64,000 nucleotides of DNA from Clostridiales bacterium UBA1774 (GTDB lineage: Bacteria; Bacillota; Clostridia; Oscillospirales; Oscillospiraceae). The position numbers and the translations under genes are program-made. Under the pieces are notes generated by a model that did no database searches, was not told where the DNA came from, and worked only from the letters and a program-made list of their open reading frames with translations. Shown here one piece after another: positions 51,377 through 60,230 of this stretch. The stretch covers positions 5,675 to 69,674 of the forward strand of contig DCGQ01000025.1 in assembly GCA_002314635.1 (NCBI GenBank), given 5' to 3'. Within the stretch, counting starts at the first letter, position 1. Every line of letters begins with the position of its first letter.

Positions 51377-51648
51377 GTAAAGGCATTGAAGAAGAGTGTC
51401 CTGTTTCCGTGTTCCCGCAGAGAGACAGCGGTTGGTGTGAGCTGTCGGATACCGGGTCGGGACTGTCGCTTCCAAGCCGGAAGGAAGAACACCGGATTCG
51501 GCCAGTAGAACCTTCCCGTGACTGCTGCGTTAAGGCATAAGGCTTAATGGAGCCTGAGTGGCACGAAAGTGCAATTTGAGTGGTACCGCGGGTGTTGTAA
51601 ATGATGCGCACTCGTCTCAAAGTTCAACTTTGGGACGAGTGCGTTTTT
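51377..51648 (+). promoter_or_regulatory. T-box leader with Val specifier (GTC)
   Basis: T-box core GAGTGGTACCGCGGG (51578-51592). Stem I: GAAG/CTTC lower helix with an AGTG loop, GTCC/GGAC upper helix, GCAGAGAG bulge and distal hairpin GACAGC/GCTGTC; the codon between helices is GTC (51475-51477), followed by G. Terminator of 17 bp from CGCACTCGTC (51607), then TTTTT. This predicts induction by uncharged tRNA-Val and controls the ligase and, by read-through, ilvE and the oxidoreductase. Confidence 0.87.
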
Positions 51649-51673
51649 CGTCCCAGGAAAACGGAGGTATACC

Positions 51674-53962
51674 ATGCAGCAAATTACCGGACTGGATTAC
51701 AAACTTCAGGAAATGGCCGCCCGTATCCGGGAGCTTCGGCAGATCGAAGGTCTGACCGCCGCTGAAATGGCCGCCAAAACCGATGTCACTGAAACCGAAT
51801 ATCTGGACTGTGAAAACGGCAGAAGTGATCTGAACTTCGCGTTCATCTACCGCTGCGCCATCGCGCTCAATGTGGATGTGACCGATATCATTGAAGGACA
51901 CAGTCCTCGTCTGAATTCCTACACACTGACCCGTGCCGGAAACGGGCAGCGCATCGCCAATGCCCACGGCATGACCTACTACAATCTGGCGAACACCTTC
52001 CAGAATCGCATTGCCGATCCTCTGTATGTGAAAAGCGTCTATCAGGAGGATGCCCAGCACAAGGACATTGAGCTGACCACCCATGACGGGCAGGAGCTGG
52101 ATATTGTGATCTCCGGTCAGCTTCGGGTGCAGATCGGCGAACACAGTGTCGTTCTCCAGAAGGGCGACAGTATTTATTATAACTCCTCCATGCCCCACGG
52201 TATGATCGCCGTGGGCGGCACTGATTGCGAGTTCTATGCCATCGTGCTGAACCCCACCGGCGAGCCTATTCCCGAGCTGCAGGATTCTCCGCTGATTGCG
52301 GAAGCCCAGCCGGTGCAGCAGGACACCAAAAAGCGTATCTACCACGATTATGCCGACATCGTGAAGAACGATAAGGGCACCCCTGTTTCCATCAAATTCA
52401 AAAATACCGAGCATTTCAACTTTGCTTTCGATATCGTGGACGAGCTGGCCCGCCGGGATCCCAACAAGCTGGCCATGCTTCACCTGAGCGGCGACAAAAC
52501 CGAGCGTCGCTTCACCTTTGAGGATATGCGAAAGGCCTCCAACCGCTGCGCCAACTATTTCCACTCTCTCGGCATCCGCAAGGGCGACCGGGTCATGCTG
52601 GTGCTGAAACGGCACTATGAATTCTGGTTCGCCATGCTGGGTCTGAACAAGCTGGGTGCCATCGCCATTCCTGCCACCAACCAGTTGATTGCCCACGATT
52701 TTGAATACCGGTTCCAGGCTGCCGGTATTGAGACCCTGATCTGCACCGCTGACGGAGATTCTGCCCAGCAGGCAGAGCTGGCGATGGAGCATTACAGCGG
52801 CATTCGCAATAAGCTGATCGTCAACGGCACCCGGGAAGGCTGGCGCAATTTTGATGACGAATATGTGCGTTTCAGTTCCCATTACGACCGCACACCGAAT
52901 GCCCCCGGCGGTGATGATCTGATGCTGATGTTCTTTACCTCCGGCACCTCCGGCTACCCCAAAATCGCCGCTCATAACTACAAATATCCCTTTGGCCACT
53001 TCGTCACCGCCAAATACTGGCATTGTGTGGATCCGGACGGTCTGCATCTCACCATTTCCGACACCGGCTGGGCAAAGGCCATGTGGGGTAAGCTCTACGG
53101 TCAGTGGTTCAGCGAAGCCGCCACCTTTGTCTACGACTTCGACCGGTTTGACGCGGCGGACATTCTTCCTCTGTTTGCCAAGTATCACATTACCACCTTC
53201 TGCGCACCGCCTACCATGCTGCGTATGATGATCAAACAGGATCTTAGCAAATATGATCTCAGCTCCGTGAAGCACATGACTACCGCAGGCGAAGCATTGA
53301 ACCCGGAGGTTTACCGGCAGTTCGAGAAGCTCACCGGTCTGCAGATTCTGGAGGGCTTCGGTCAGTCCGAAAGCACCATGATCATCGGAAACCTGCGGGG
53401 TGCCAGTCACAAAATCGGTTCCATGGGCAAACCCGCTCCCATCTACGACGTATCCATTCTGGACAGTGAGGGTAACCCGGTTCCGGATGGTGAAGTGGGT
53501 GAAATCTGCATCAACGTGGCAAACGGTGCCCCCTGCGGTCTGTTCACCGGCTATTACCGGGATCCGGTCAAGACAAAGGAAGTCTGGCATGACGGTTTCT
53601 ACCACACCGGTGACACCGCATGGCGGGATGAGGATGGCTTCTTCTGGTATGTGGGTCGCGTGGACGATATCATCAAGTCCTCCGGCTACCGGATCGGGCC
53701 CTTCGAGATCGAAAGCGTGATCATGGAGCTGCCCTATGTGTTGGAATGCGGTGTCTCCGCCGCACCGGATGAGGTCCGCGGTCAGATTGTCAAGGCCAGC
53801 ATCGTGCTGACTCCCGGCACCGAAGGCACCGAGGAACTGAAAAAAGAAATTCAGAACTATGTCAAAACGCATACTGCGCCCTATAAATACCCCCGTCTGG
53901 TGGTATTCCGTGATTCTCTCCCCAAGACCACCAGCGGAAAGATCATCCGTAACAAGCTGTAA
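51674..53962 (+). CDS. XRE-HTH + cupin + AMP-forming acyl-CoA ligase fusion (Val unit)
   Basis: 762 residues, a paralogue of the preceding fusion with the same order: HTH (RIRELRQIEGLTAAEMAAKTDVTETEYLDCE), cupin (LTTHDGQELDIVISGQ ... SMPHGMIAVGG) and ligase (A3 TSGTSGYPK, A5 EGFGQSEST, A8 GRVDDIIKSSGYRIGPFE, terminal TTSGKIIRNKL). The last 120 residues are almost identical to the paralogue, while the N-terminal half has diverged. By T-box logic isobutyrate is the likely acid. First gene of a seven-gene unit running to the oxidoreductase gamma subunit. Confidence 0.93.
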   Translation: MQQITGLDYKLQEMAARIRELRQIEGLTAAEMAAKTDVTETEYLDCENGRSDLNFAFIYRCAIALNVDVTDIIEGHSPRLNSYTLTRAGNGQRIANAHGMTYYNLANTFQNRIADPLYVKSVYQEDAQHKDIELTTHDGQELDIVISGQLRVQIGEHSVVLQKGDSIYYNSSMPHGMIAVGGTDCEFYAIVLNPTGEPIPELQDSPLIAEAQPVQQDTKKRIYHDYADIVKNDKGTPVSIKFKNTEHFNFAFDIVDELARRDPNKLAMLHLSGDKTERRFTFEDMRKASNRCANYFHSLGIRKGDRVMLVLKRHYEFWFAMLGLNKLGAIAIPATNQLIAHDFEYRFQAAGIETLICTADGDSAQQAELAMEHYSGIRNKLIVNGTREGWRNFDDEYVRFSSHYDRTPNAPGGDDLMLMFFTSGTSGYPKIAAHNYKYPFGHFVTAKYWHCVDPDGLHLTISDTGWAKAMWGKLYGQWFSEAATFVYDFDRFDAADILPLFAKYHITTFCAPPTMLRMMIKQDLSKYDLSSVKHMTTAGEALNPEVYRQFEKLTGLQILEGFGQSESTMIIGNLRGASHKIGSMGKPAPIYDVSILDSEGNPVPDGEVGEICINVANGAPCGLFTGYYRDPVKTKEVWHDGFYHTGDTAWRDEDGFFWYVGRVDDIIKSSGYRIGPFEIESVIMELPYVLECGVSAAPDEVRGQIVKASIVLTPGTEGTEELKKEIQNYVKTHTAPYKYPRLVVFRDSLPKTTSGKIIRNKL

Positions 53963-54009
53963 CCCATGTCTCTGCTTATACTTCAATTTTCTATAAAGGA
54001 GTGCGTACT

Positions 54010-55089
54010 ATGAAACTGGATATCAAGATCACCCGAAATCCCGCTCCCAAAGCCAAACCCACCGATGAAAGTAAGCTGGGCTTCGGCAAGCTGTTTACCG
54101 ACCATATGTTTCTGATGAACTACACCGTGGAGGAAGGCTGGCACGACGCCCGCATCGTGCCCTACGGCCCCATCCCGCTGGATCCCTCCGCCATGGTGTT
54201 CCATTACGCGCAGGAGCTGTTTGAAGGCATGAAGGCCTATCGCCGTCCCGACGGCGGCGTGCAGTTGTTCCGTCCCATGTGCAACATCGAGCGCATGAAC
54301 AACACCTGTGACCGTCTCTGCGTACCCCGCATCGACCCGGAAGCCGCCCTGCAGGCCATCAAGGCCATCGTGGACATTGACCGGGATTGGATCCCCCACA
54401 CCAGCGGCACCTCCCTCTACATCCGACCCTTCATCATCGCCACCGATGCCATGCTGGGCGTGCATCCCTCCCATTCCTACATCTTCTGCATCATTCTCTC
54501 CCCTGTGGGTTCCTACTATGCTGCCGGTCTGAACCCGGTGAAGATCATGGTTGAGCATCAGTATGTGCGCTGCGTCAAGGGCGGCACCGGTATCGCCAAG
54601 GCCGGCGGCAACTACGCCGCTTCTCTGCTGGGTCAAAAGGAAGCTGAGGACATGGGCTACGCGCAGGTGCTGTGGCTGGACGGTGTGCATCGCCGCTATA
54701 TCGACGAAGTGGGCGCCATGAACGTATTCTTCAAGATCGACGGAACCGTTGTTACGCCCGACCTGACTGACGGCAACATCCTTCCCGGCGTGACCCGCCG
54801 CAGCTGCATTGAAATGCTGAAGTACTGGGGCATTCCCGTGGAAGAGCGGAAGCTGGCCATTGACGAGGTTCTGGACGCACAGAAGAACGGCAAGCTGGAC
54901 GAAGCCTTCGGCACCGGCACTGCCGCCGTCATCTCCCCCATCGGTGAGCTGTTCGATACCGGCACCAAATACATCGTGAACAACAACGAGATCGGCCCCG
55001 TGGCCCAGAAGCTCTATGATACCATCTACGGCATCCAGTCCGGCACCGTGGAGGACTTCATGGGCTGGACCATGGATCTGGACGCCTGA
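54010..55089 (+). CDS. ilvE: Branched-chain amino acid aminotransferase
   Basis: 359 residues, the larger BCAT type. It interconverts Leu, Ile and Val with their 2-oxo acids by glutamate transamination. Seen: FHYAQELFEGMKAYRRPDG, the PLP lysine in GIAKAGGNYAASL, EVGAMNVFF and GTAAVISPIGEL. The ATG follows AAAGGAG by eight bases; a GTG three codons earlier lies within the ribosome-binding site. Its place between the ligases and the oxidoreductase fits the last step of 2-oxo acid amination. Confidence 0.96.
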   Translation: MKLDIKITRNPAPKAKPTDESKLGFGKLFTDHMFLMNYTVEEGWHDARIVPYGPIPLDPSAMVFHYAQELFEGMKAYRRPDGGVQLFRPMCNIERMNNTCDRLCVPRIDPEAALQAIKAIVDIDRDWIPHTSGTSLYIRPFIIATDAMLGVHPSHSYIFCIILSPVGSYYAAGLNPVKIMVEHQYVRCVKGGTGIAKAGGNYAASLLGQKEAEDMGYAQVLWLDGVHRRYIDEVGAMNVFFKIDGTVVTPDLTDGNILPGVTRRSCIEMLKYWGIPVEERKLAIDEVLDAQKNGKLDEAFGTGTAAVISPIGELFDTGTKYIVNNNEIGPVAQKLYDTIYGIQSGTVEDFMGWTMDLDA

Positions 55090-55739
55090 TGAAGCGGATC
55101 ACCCTGTTCTGCGGTCATTTCGGCACCGGAAAGACCAATGTGGCGGTGAATTACGCCCAGTATATCCGTGCGCAGGGACTTCCCACCGCCATCGCAGATC
55201 TGGATATTGTGAACCCCTATTTCCGCACCAAGGACAGCGAGGATGAACTGAAAACCGCCGGAATCGATGTCATCTCCCTTCCCTTTGCCAACTCCAGCGT
55301 GGACTTGCCCGCCCTTCCGGCGGAAGCCTACTCGCTGGTGCAGAATACCAGCCGCTATGCGGTTCTGGACATCGGCGGCGATGACCGGGGTGCTTACGCG
55401 CTGGGTCGCTATGTACCCTATATTCTGGCAGAGAACAACTATGATAACCTGTTGGTGGTGAATTTTCACCGACCGCTGACCCGCAATGCGGAGGAAGCCA
55501 TGGAAAGCTTCGCGGAAATCGCGCTGGCTGCCAAGATCCCGTTTACCGGCATTGTGAACAACTCCAATATGGGCGAGGAAACCACGCCGGAGGATATCGA
55601 ATCCACCTTCCCCGAAGCGGAAAAGCTTTCCATGCTCAGCGGACTGCCTGTTGTCATGACTACAGTCCGCGCCGATCTGGCAGATCAAATTCATTGCGAT
55701 AACCTTTTCCCCCTGCAGCTGCAGAAAAAGTATTGGTAA
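55089..55739 (+). CDS. P-loop ATPase of the oxidoreductase operon
   Basis: 216 residues. Walker A CGHFGTGKT at the N-terminus, ADLDIVNPYFRTKD like the switch of SIMIBI/MinD-type ATPases, and VLDIGGDDRG as a Walker B region. It overlaps ilvE by one base and is followed by the ferredoxin subunit. Small ATPases of this kind recur in such operons; a role in cluster or cofactor loading is plausible but unproven. Confidence 0.8.
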   Translation: MKRITLFCGHFGTGKTNVAVNYAQYIRAQGLPTAIADLDIVNPYFRTKDSEDELKTAGIDVISLPFANSSVDLPALPAEAYSLVQNTSRYAVLDIGGDDRGAYALGRYVPYILAENNYDNLLVVNFHRPLTRNAEEAMESFAEIALAAKIPFTGIVNNSNMGEETTPEDIESTFPEAEKLSMLSGLPVVMTTVRADLADQIHCDNLFPLQLQKKYW

Positions 55740-55751
55740 AGGAGACCCGAT

Positions 55752-55958
55752 ATGCCGAAAGTAACCTTCAAAACCGATATCTGCAAGGGCTGCGGCCTGT
55801 GTGTAGCCGCCTGTCCCAAGCACATTATCGCCATCGCCAAGGAAAAGCTGAACAAGAAGGGGTATTCCCCTGCCGAGATCACCGATCAGGCCGCCTGCGT
55901 GGGCTGCGCGTTCTGCGCTACCATGTGCCCTGACTGCGTGATCACCGTTGAAAAGTGA
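55752..55958 (+). CDS. 2-Oxoacid:ferredoxin oxidoreductase delta subunit (2x 4Fe-4S ferredoxin)
   Basis: 68 residues with two CxxCxxCxxxC sets: CKGCGLCVAACP and CVGCAFCATMCP. It passes electrons between the TPP enzyme and free ferredoxin. It lies between the ATPase and the alpha subunit with 12-base gaps. The sequence starts MPKVTFKTD as VOR/KOR delta subunits do. Confidence 0.94.
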   Translation: MPKVTFKTDICKGCGLCVAACPKHIIAIAKEKLNKKGYSPAEITDQAACVGCAFCATMCPDCVITVEK

Positions 55959-55969
55959 GGTGACGGAAC

Positions 55970-57028
55970 ATGAGTGAAAAAGTCCTGATGAAGGGCAATG
56001 AAGCCATTGCCGAAGCCGCCATCCGTGCGGGCTGCAAGTTCTATTTCGGCTACCCCATCACGCCGCAGACCGAGTTGGCCGCTTACATGGCCAAGAAAAT
56101 GCCGAAAATCGGTGGCACCTTCCTGCAGGCCGAAAGCGAGCTGGCCGCCATCAACATGGTGTACGGTGTTGCCTCCGCCGGTAAGCGTGCCATGACCTCC
56201 TCCTCCTCCCCCGGAATCTCCCTGAAGCAGGAAGGCATCTCCTATCTGGCAGGCGCCGATCTGCCTGCGCTGATCGTCAATGTGCAGCGCGGCGGCCCGG
56301 GTCTGGGCGGCATCCAGCCCTCCCAGTGCGACTATTTCCAGGCCACCAAGGGCGGCGGTCACGGTGACTATCACCTGATCGTACTGACCCCCTCCTCCGT
56401 GCAGGAAATGGCGGACCTGACCGCGCTGGCCTTTGATCTGGCCGACAAGTACCGCGTTCCCTCCATGCTGCTGGCTGACGGCACCATGGGTCAGATGATG
56501 GAGCCGGTGGTTCTGCCGGAGCCTCATGAGAATGTGATTGAGAAGCCCTGGGCCGTCACCGGCACGGGCATGAAGCGTCCTCACAACATCGTAAACTCTC
56601 TGTATCTGGTGCCCGAGATTCTGGAGCAGACCAACATTGAGCGTTTCCAGCGCTATGCCCAGATCGAAGAAAATGAAGCCCGCTGGGAGAGCTACCGCAT
56701 GGAAGATGCGGAGTACTGCGTGGTAGCCTTCGGTATTGCCGCCCGCGTCAGCCGCAACGCGGTGGATCAGGCTCGCAAGGAAGGCATCAAGGTGGGCATG
56801 ATCCGCCCCATCACCGTATGGCCCTTCCCCAAGAAGCCGCTGGCAGAAGCCGCAGACAAGGTCAAGGGCTTCCTCAGCGTGGAGCTGAGCATGGGTCAGA
56901 TGATCGAAGATGTCCGTCTCGCCACGGACTGCCGCAAGCCGGTGAAGCTCTGCTTCCGCGCCGGCGGAATGATCCCTTCCCCCGATCAGGTGCTGGAAGA
57001 GATCCGCAACATGCAGGGAGGGAAATAA
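55970..57028 (+). CDS. vorB: 2-Oxoacid:ferredoxin oxidoreductase alpha subunit (VorB type)
   Basis: 352 residues. MSEKVLMKGNEAIAEAAIRAGCKFYFGYPITPQTE is typical of VorB, the alpha subunit of 3-methyl-2-oxobutanoate:ferredoxin oxidoreductase. The ITPQTE and QRGGPGLGG segments belong to the pyrimidine/catalytic domain. With beta, gamma and delta it interconverts a 2-oxo acid with CoA, CO2 and reduced ferredoxin; the enzyme is reversible. Substrate preference (branched-chain versus 2-oxoglutarate) is supported mainly by the ilvE neighbour and the T-boxes. Confidence 0.93.
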   Translation: MSEKVLMKGNEAIAEAAIRAGCKFYFGYPITPQTELAAYMAKKMPKIGGTFLQAESELAAINMVYGVASAGKRAMTSSSSPGISLKQEGISYLAGADLPALIVNVQRGGPGLGGIQPSQCDYFQATKGGGHGDYHLIVLTPSSVQEMADLTALAFDLADKYRVPSMLLADGTMGQMMEPVVLPEPHENVIEKPWAVTGTGMKRPHNIVNSLYLVPEILEQTNIERFQRYAQIEENEARWESYRMEDAEYCVVAFGIAARVSRNAVDQARKEGIKVGMIRPITVWPFPKKPLAEAADKVKGFLSVELSMGQMIEDVRLATDCRKPVKLCFRAGGMIPSPDQVLEEIRNMQGGK

Positions 57029-57031
57029 GCC

Positions 57032-57784
57032 ATGACCGTATTTGAAAAGCCGAAAAGCCTTGCAGACATCGAACTGCATTATTGCCCCGGCTGCACCCAC
57101 GGCATCATCCACCGTCTGGTGGCGGAAGCCATTGACACGCTGGGCATCGAAGGCCGTACCGTCGGCGTTGCGCCGGTGGGCTGTGCCGTTCTTGCTTATA
57201 ACTACTTCAACTGTGACATGGTAGAAGCCGCCCATGGCCGCGCACCCGCCATTGCCACCGGTCTGAAGCGTGCCATGCCTGAGAACATCATCTTCACCTA
57301 TCAGGGCGACGGTGACCTTGCCTCCATCGGCATGGCGGAAACCGTCCACTCCGCCACCCGCGGTGAGAACATCACCATTATCTTTGTCAACAACGCGATC
57401 TTCGGCATGACCGGCGGTCAGATGGCTCCCACCTCTCTGCCCGGTCAGGTCACGCAGACTTCCCCCTACGGCCGCGACGTCAAGACTGCCGGTTACCCGG
57501 TTCGTGTGTGTGAGATGCTCTCCACGCTGGACGGTCCCGAGTATCTGGCTCGCGTTGCCGTGAACAACGTGAAGAACGTGAAGCAGGCCAAAGCCGCCAT
57601 TGAGAAGGCTTTCCGCAATCAGGTGGAGGGCAAGGGTTTCTCTTTGGTGGAGATCATTTCTTCCTGCCCCACCAACTGGGGTCTGACGCCGGAAAACGCG
57701 CTGAAATGGGTGGATGAGAAGATGATTCCCTACTACCCGTTGGGCGTTTACAAAGACAGAAGCGCAAAGGAGGCACAGGTATGA
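57032..57784 (+). CDS. 2-Oxoacid:ferredoxin oxidoreductase beta subunit (TPP-binding)
   Basis: 250 residues. CPGCTHGIIHRL at the start and the TPP/Mg motif GDGDLASIG ... NNAIFGMTGGQMAPTS are diagnostic. It holds thiamine diphosphate, where the 2-oxo acid is cleaved or built. It starts four bases after the alpha subunit stop and overlaps gamma by four. Confidence 0.95.
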   Translation: MTVFEKPKSLADIELHYCPGCTHGIIHRLVAEAIDTLGIEGRTVGVAPVGCAVLAYNYFNCDMVEAAHGRAPAIATGLKRAMPENIIFTYQGDGDLASIGMAETVHSATRGENITIIFVNNAIFGMTGGQMAPTSLPGQVTQTSPYGRDVKTAGYPVRVCEMLSTLDGPEYLARVAVNNVKNVKQAKAAIEKAFRNQVEGKGFSLVEIISSCPTNWGLTPENALKWVDEKMIPYYPLGVYKDRSAKEAQV

Positions 57785-58311
57785 CCACCAATCTTCTGAT
57801 TGCCGGTTTCGGCGGACAGGGCATCCTGTTTGCCGGTAAGTTTCTCTCCTACAAGTGCCTGCTGGAAGGCCGTCAGCTGAGCTGGCTTCCCTCCTACGGC
57901 CCGGAAATGCGCGGCGGCACCGCGAACTGCAGCGTCATTCTCTCTGATGAGCCGGTGGGTTCTCCCATCGTCTCCAAGCCGGATGTGCTGATCGCCATGA
58001 ACCTGCCCTCTCTGGACAAGTACGAAAACGATGTGGTTCCCGGCGGCATCATCATGGTGGACTCCACCCTGATCGAGCGCAAGGTGAGCCGGACGGATGT
58101 GAAGGTCTTCTATGTGCCCTCCACCGCCATGGCGCAGGAGATCGGCGCTCCCACCCTTGCCAACATGATCATGGTCGGCAAGTTTATCAAGGAGACCAAC
58201 GCGGTTTCCTATGAGAATCTGGAGGAAGCACTGGGCAAGGTCGTTTCCGCCCGCCATCAGGATCTGTTTGACATTAACCTGAACGCAATCCGCAAGGGTT
58301 ACGAAAGCTGA
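57781..58311 (+). CDS. 2-Oxoacid:ferredoxin oxidoreductase gamma subunit
   Basis: 176 residues. [18 protein letters not shown] and [19 protein letters not shown] are the family hallmarks; this subunit helps bind CoA. ATGA overlap with beta. Last gene of the Val T-box unit. Confidence 0.95.
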   Translation: MTTNLLIAGFGGQGILFAGKFLSYKCLLEGRQLSWLPSYGPEMRGGTANCSVILSDEPVGSPIVSKPDVLIAMNLPSLDKYENDVVPGGIIMVDSTLIERKVSRTDVKVFYVPSTAMAQEIGAPTLANMIMVGKFIKETNAVSYENLEEALGKVVSARHQDLFDINLNAIRKGYES

Positions 58312-58318
58312 TTTTTCC

Positions 58319-58358
58319 GCCGGGGTATCGGATTTCCGATATCCCGGCAATTCTTTTT
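58319..58358 (+). terminator. Terminator of the oxidoreductase unit
   Basis: GCCGGGGTATCGGA paired with TCCGATATCCCGGC, two-base loop, then AATTCTTTTT. The T run begins after five bases, so efficiency may be moderate. Confidence 0.65.
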
Positions 58359-58367
58359 CATTTATTC

Positions 58368-58396
58368 TTTACAAGATGCCTTTCTTTTGGTAAAAT
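58368..58396 (+). promoter_or_regulatory. Promoter of argS
   Basis: TTTACA (58368-58373), 17 bases, TAAAAT (58391-58396). No T-box is present, unlike pheST. Confidence 0.82.
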
Positions 58397-58427
58397 ACCC
58401 CTCACTACATGAAAAAGGCGAAGGAAC

Positions 58428-60185
58428 ATGAAAATTTTACTTGATTTGATTACGGAACAGGTCAGTGATGCATTTGAAGCGGCAGGTTTTGACGCCAAGC
58501 TTGGCAAAGTTACCCTGTCCAACCGTCCTGACCTCTGCGAATACCAGTGTAACGGCGCGCTGGCCGGTGCCAAGCTCTACCATAAGGCTCCCATCCAGAT
58601 TGCCAATGCAGTCAAAGAACAGCTGGCAGACTGCAAAATGTTTTCCGGTGTGGAAGCAGTCAATCCCGGTTTTCTGAACATCCGGCTGGACAGTGATTTC
58701 CTCACGGAGTATGTATCGGCCATGGCTGCGGATGCCCGCATGGGCTGTGAACAGGACCCGGACGCAGGAACGGTCATTGTGGACTACGGCGGCCCCAACG
58801 TGGCAAAGCCGCTCCACATCGGTCATCTCCGCAGTGCTATCATCGGCGAAAGTATCAAGCGGATCTATGCCTATTTCGGCAATCATACCATCGGTGACAT
58901 TCACCTTGGCGACTGGGGCCTTCAGATGGGTCTGATTATTGCCGAGGTGCAGGAACGGCAACCGGAGCTGCCCTATTTTGATCCGGCTTTCACCGGCGAA
59001 TACCCGGCAGAAGCGCCCTTCACCATTTCCGAACTGGAGGAGATTTACCCGAAAGCCAGCGCCAAAAGCAAGGAAAACGCCGAGTTTGCCAAAAGGGCCC
59101 ACGATGCCACTTATGAGCTGCAGAACGGCAACCGGGGTTATCTGGCCATGTGGCAGCATATTATGCGTGTTTCTGTGGCAGACCTGAAAAAGAACTATGA
59201 CAATCTGAATGTGCATTTTGAACAGTGGCTGGGTGAAAGTGACGCGCAGTCCTTCATTCCGCAGATGCTGGATACCGTCAAGGCCAAGGGTCTGGCCGTA
59301 GAGTCCGACGGGGCGCTGGTGGTGCCCGTGCAGGAGGAAAGCGACACTAAGGAGATTCCGCCCTGCATTCTGGTCAAGTCCGATGGTGCCACCCTGTATG
59401 CAACCACCGACCTTGCCACCATCGTACAGCGGATGCAGGACTTCCATCCTCAGCGGATGATGTACCTCACCGATAATCGGCAGAATCTGCACTTTGAGCA
59501 GTTCTTCCGGGTAGCGAAGAAGGCCGGTTTGGTGGAGCCCGATACCCGGCTGGATCACATCGGCTTCGGCACCATGAATGGCAAGGATGGCAAACCCTTC
59601 AAGACCAGAGCCGGCGGCGTCATGCGTCTGGAGGTTCTGATTCAGGAGATCACCGACTATGTGATTGCAAAGATTCGGGAAAACCAGACCGTGGAGGAAT
59701 CCGCGCTGGCCGATACGGCGAAAAAGATTGCCATGTCTGCACTGAAATACGGCGACCTGAGCAACCTTGCCACCAAGGACTATGTGTTCGATCTGGATCG
59801 CTTCTCCGCCTTTGAGGGCAACACCGGGCCTTACATTCTGTACACCATCGTCCGGATCAAGTCCATTCTCAGCAAGTATACCGGTGATGTGGCTGCTTCA
59901 AAGCTGCTGCCGCCGGACGGGCAGGAACAGCGGGAGCTGATGCTGGTGCTGACCCGGATGCAGGACGCGCTTCTCAGTGCCTATCGGGAATCCGCCCCCA
60001 ATCTGATCTGCGCTTATATCTACGAGCTGGCAGTTGCTGCCAACAAGTTCTATCACGATGTAAAGATCATCTCCGAACCGGATGCGGCAAAACAGGGCAG
60101 CTACATTGCCCTGATGGACCTGACCCGCCGGGTACTGGAACAGTGCATCGACCTGCTGGGTTTCGAAGCACCGGACAAAATGTAA
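58428..60185 (+). CDS. argS: Arginine-tRNA ligase
   Basis: 585 residues, normal. Class I enzyme: N-terminal Add1 domain, HIGH motif in NVAKPLHIGHLRSAIIGE, a degenerate KMSKS region (GTMNGKDGKPFKTRAGG) as in many ArgRS, and the C-terminal DALR anticodon domain (CAYIYELAVAANKFYHDV). Ribosome-binding site AAGGAAC. Single gene. Confidence 0.97.
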   Translation: MKILLDLITEQVSDAFEAAGFDAKLGKVTLSNRPDLCEYQCNGALAGAKLYHKAPIQIANAVKEQLADCKMFSGVEAVNPGFLNIRLDSDFLTEYVSAMAADARMGCEQDPDAGTVIVDYGGPNVAKPLHIGHLRSAIIGESIKRIYAYFGNHTIGDIHLGDWGLQMGLIIAEVQERQPELPYFDPAFTGEYPAEAPFTISELEEIYPKASAKSKENAEFAKRAHDATYELQNGNRGYLAMWQHIMRVSVADLKKNYDNLNVHFEQWLGESDAQSFIPQMLDTVKAKGLAVESDGALVVPVQEESDTKEIPPCILVKSDGATLYATTDLATIVQRMQDFHPQRMMYLTDNRQNLHFEQFFRVAKKAGLVEPDTRLDHIGFGTMNGKDGKPFKTRAGGVMRLEVLIQEITDYVIAKIRENQTVEESALADTAKKIAMSALKYGDLSNLATKDYVFDLDRFSAFEGNTGPYILYTIVRIKSILSKYTGDVAASKLLPPDGQEQRELMLVLTRMQDALLSAYRESAPNLICAYIYELAVAANKFYHDVKIISEPDAAKQGSYIALMDLTRRVLEQCIDLLGFEAPDKM

Positions 60186-60194
60186 CGAATACGC

Positions 60195-60228
60195 AAAACG
60201 CCCCGGAGCGGATGCTCCGGGGCGCAGA
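60195..60228. terminator. Bidirectional terminator between argS and the SEC-C gene
   Basis: 11-bp perfect stem CGCCCCGGAGC / GCTCCGGGGCG with a 4-base loop. TTTTG follows on the minus strand, CAGATTTT on the plus strand. Confidence 0.9.
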
Positions 60229-60230
60229 TT

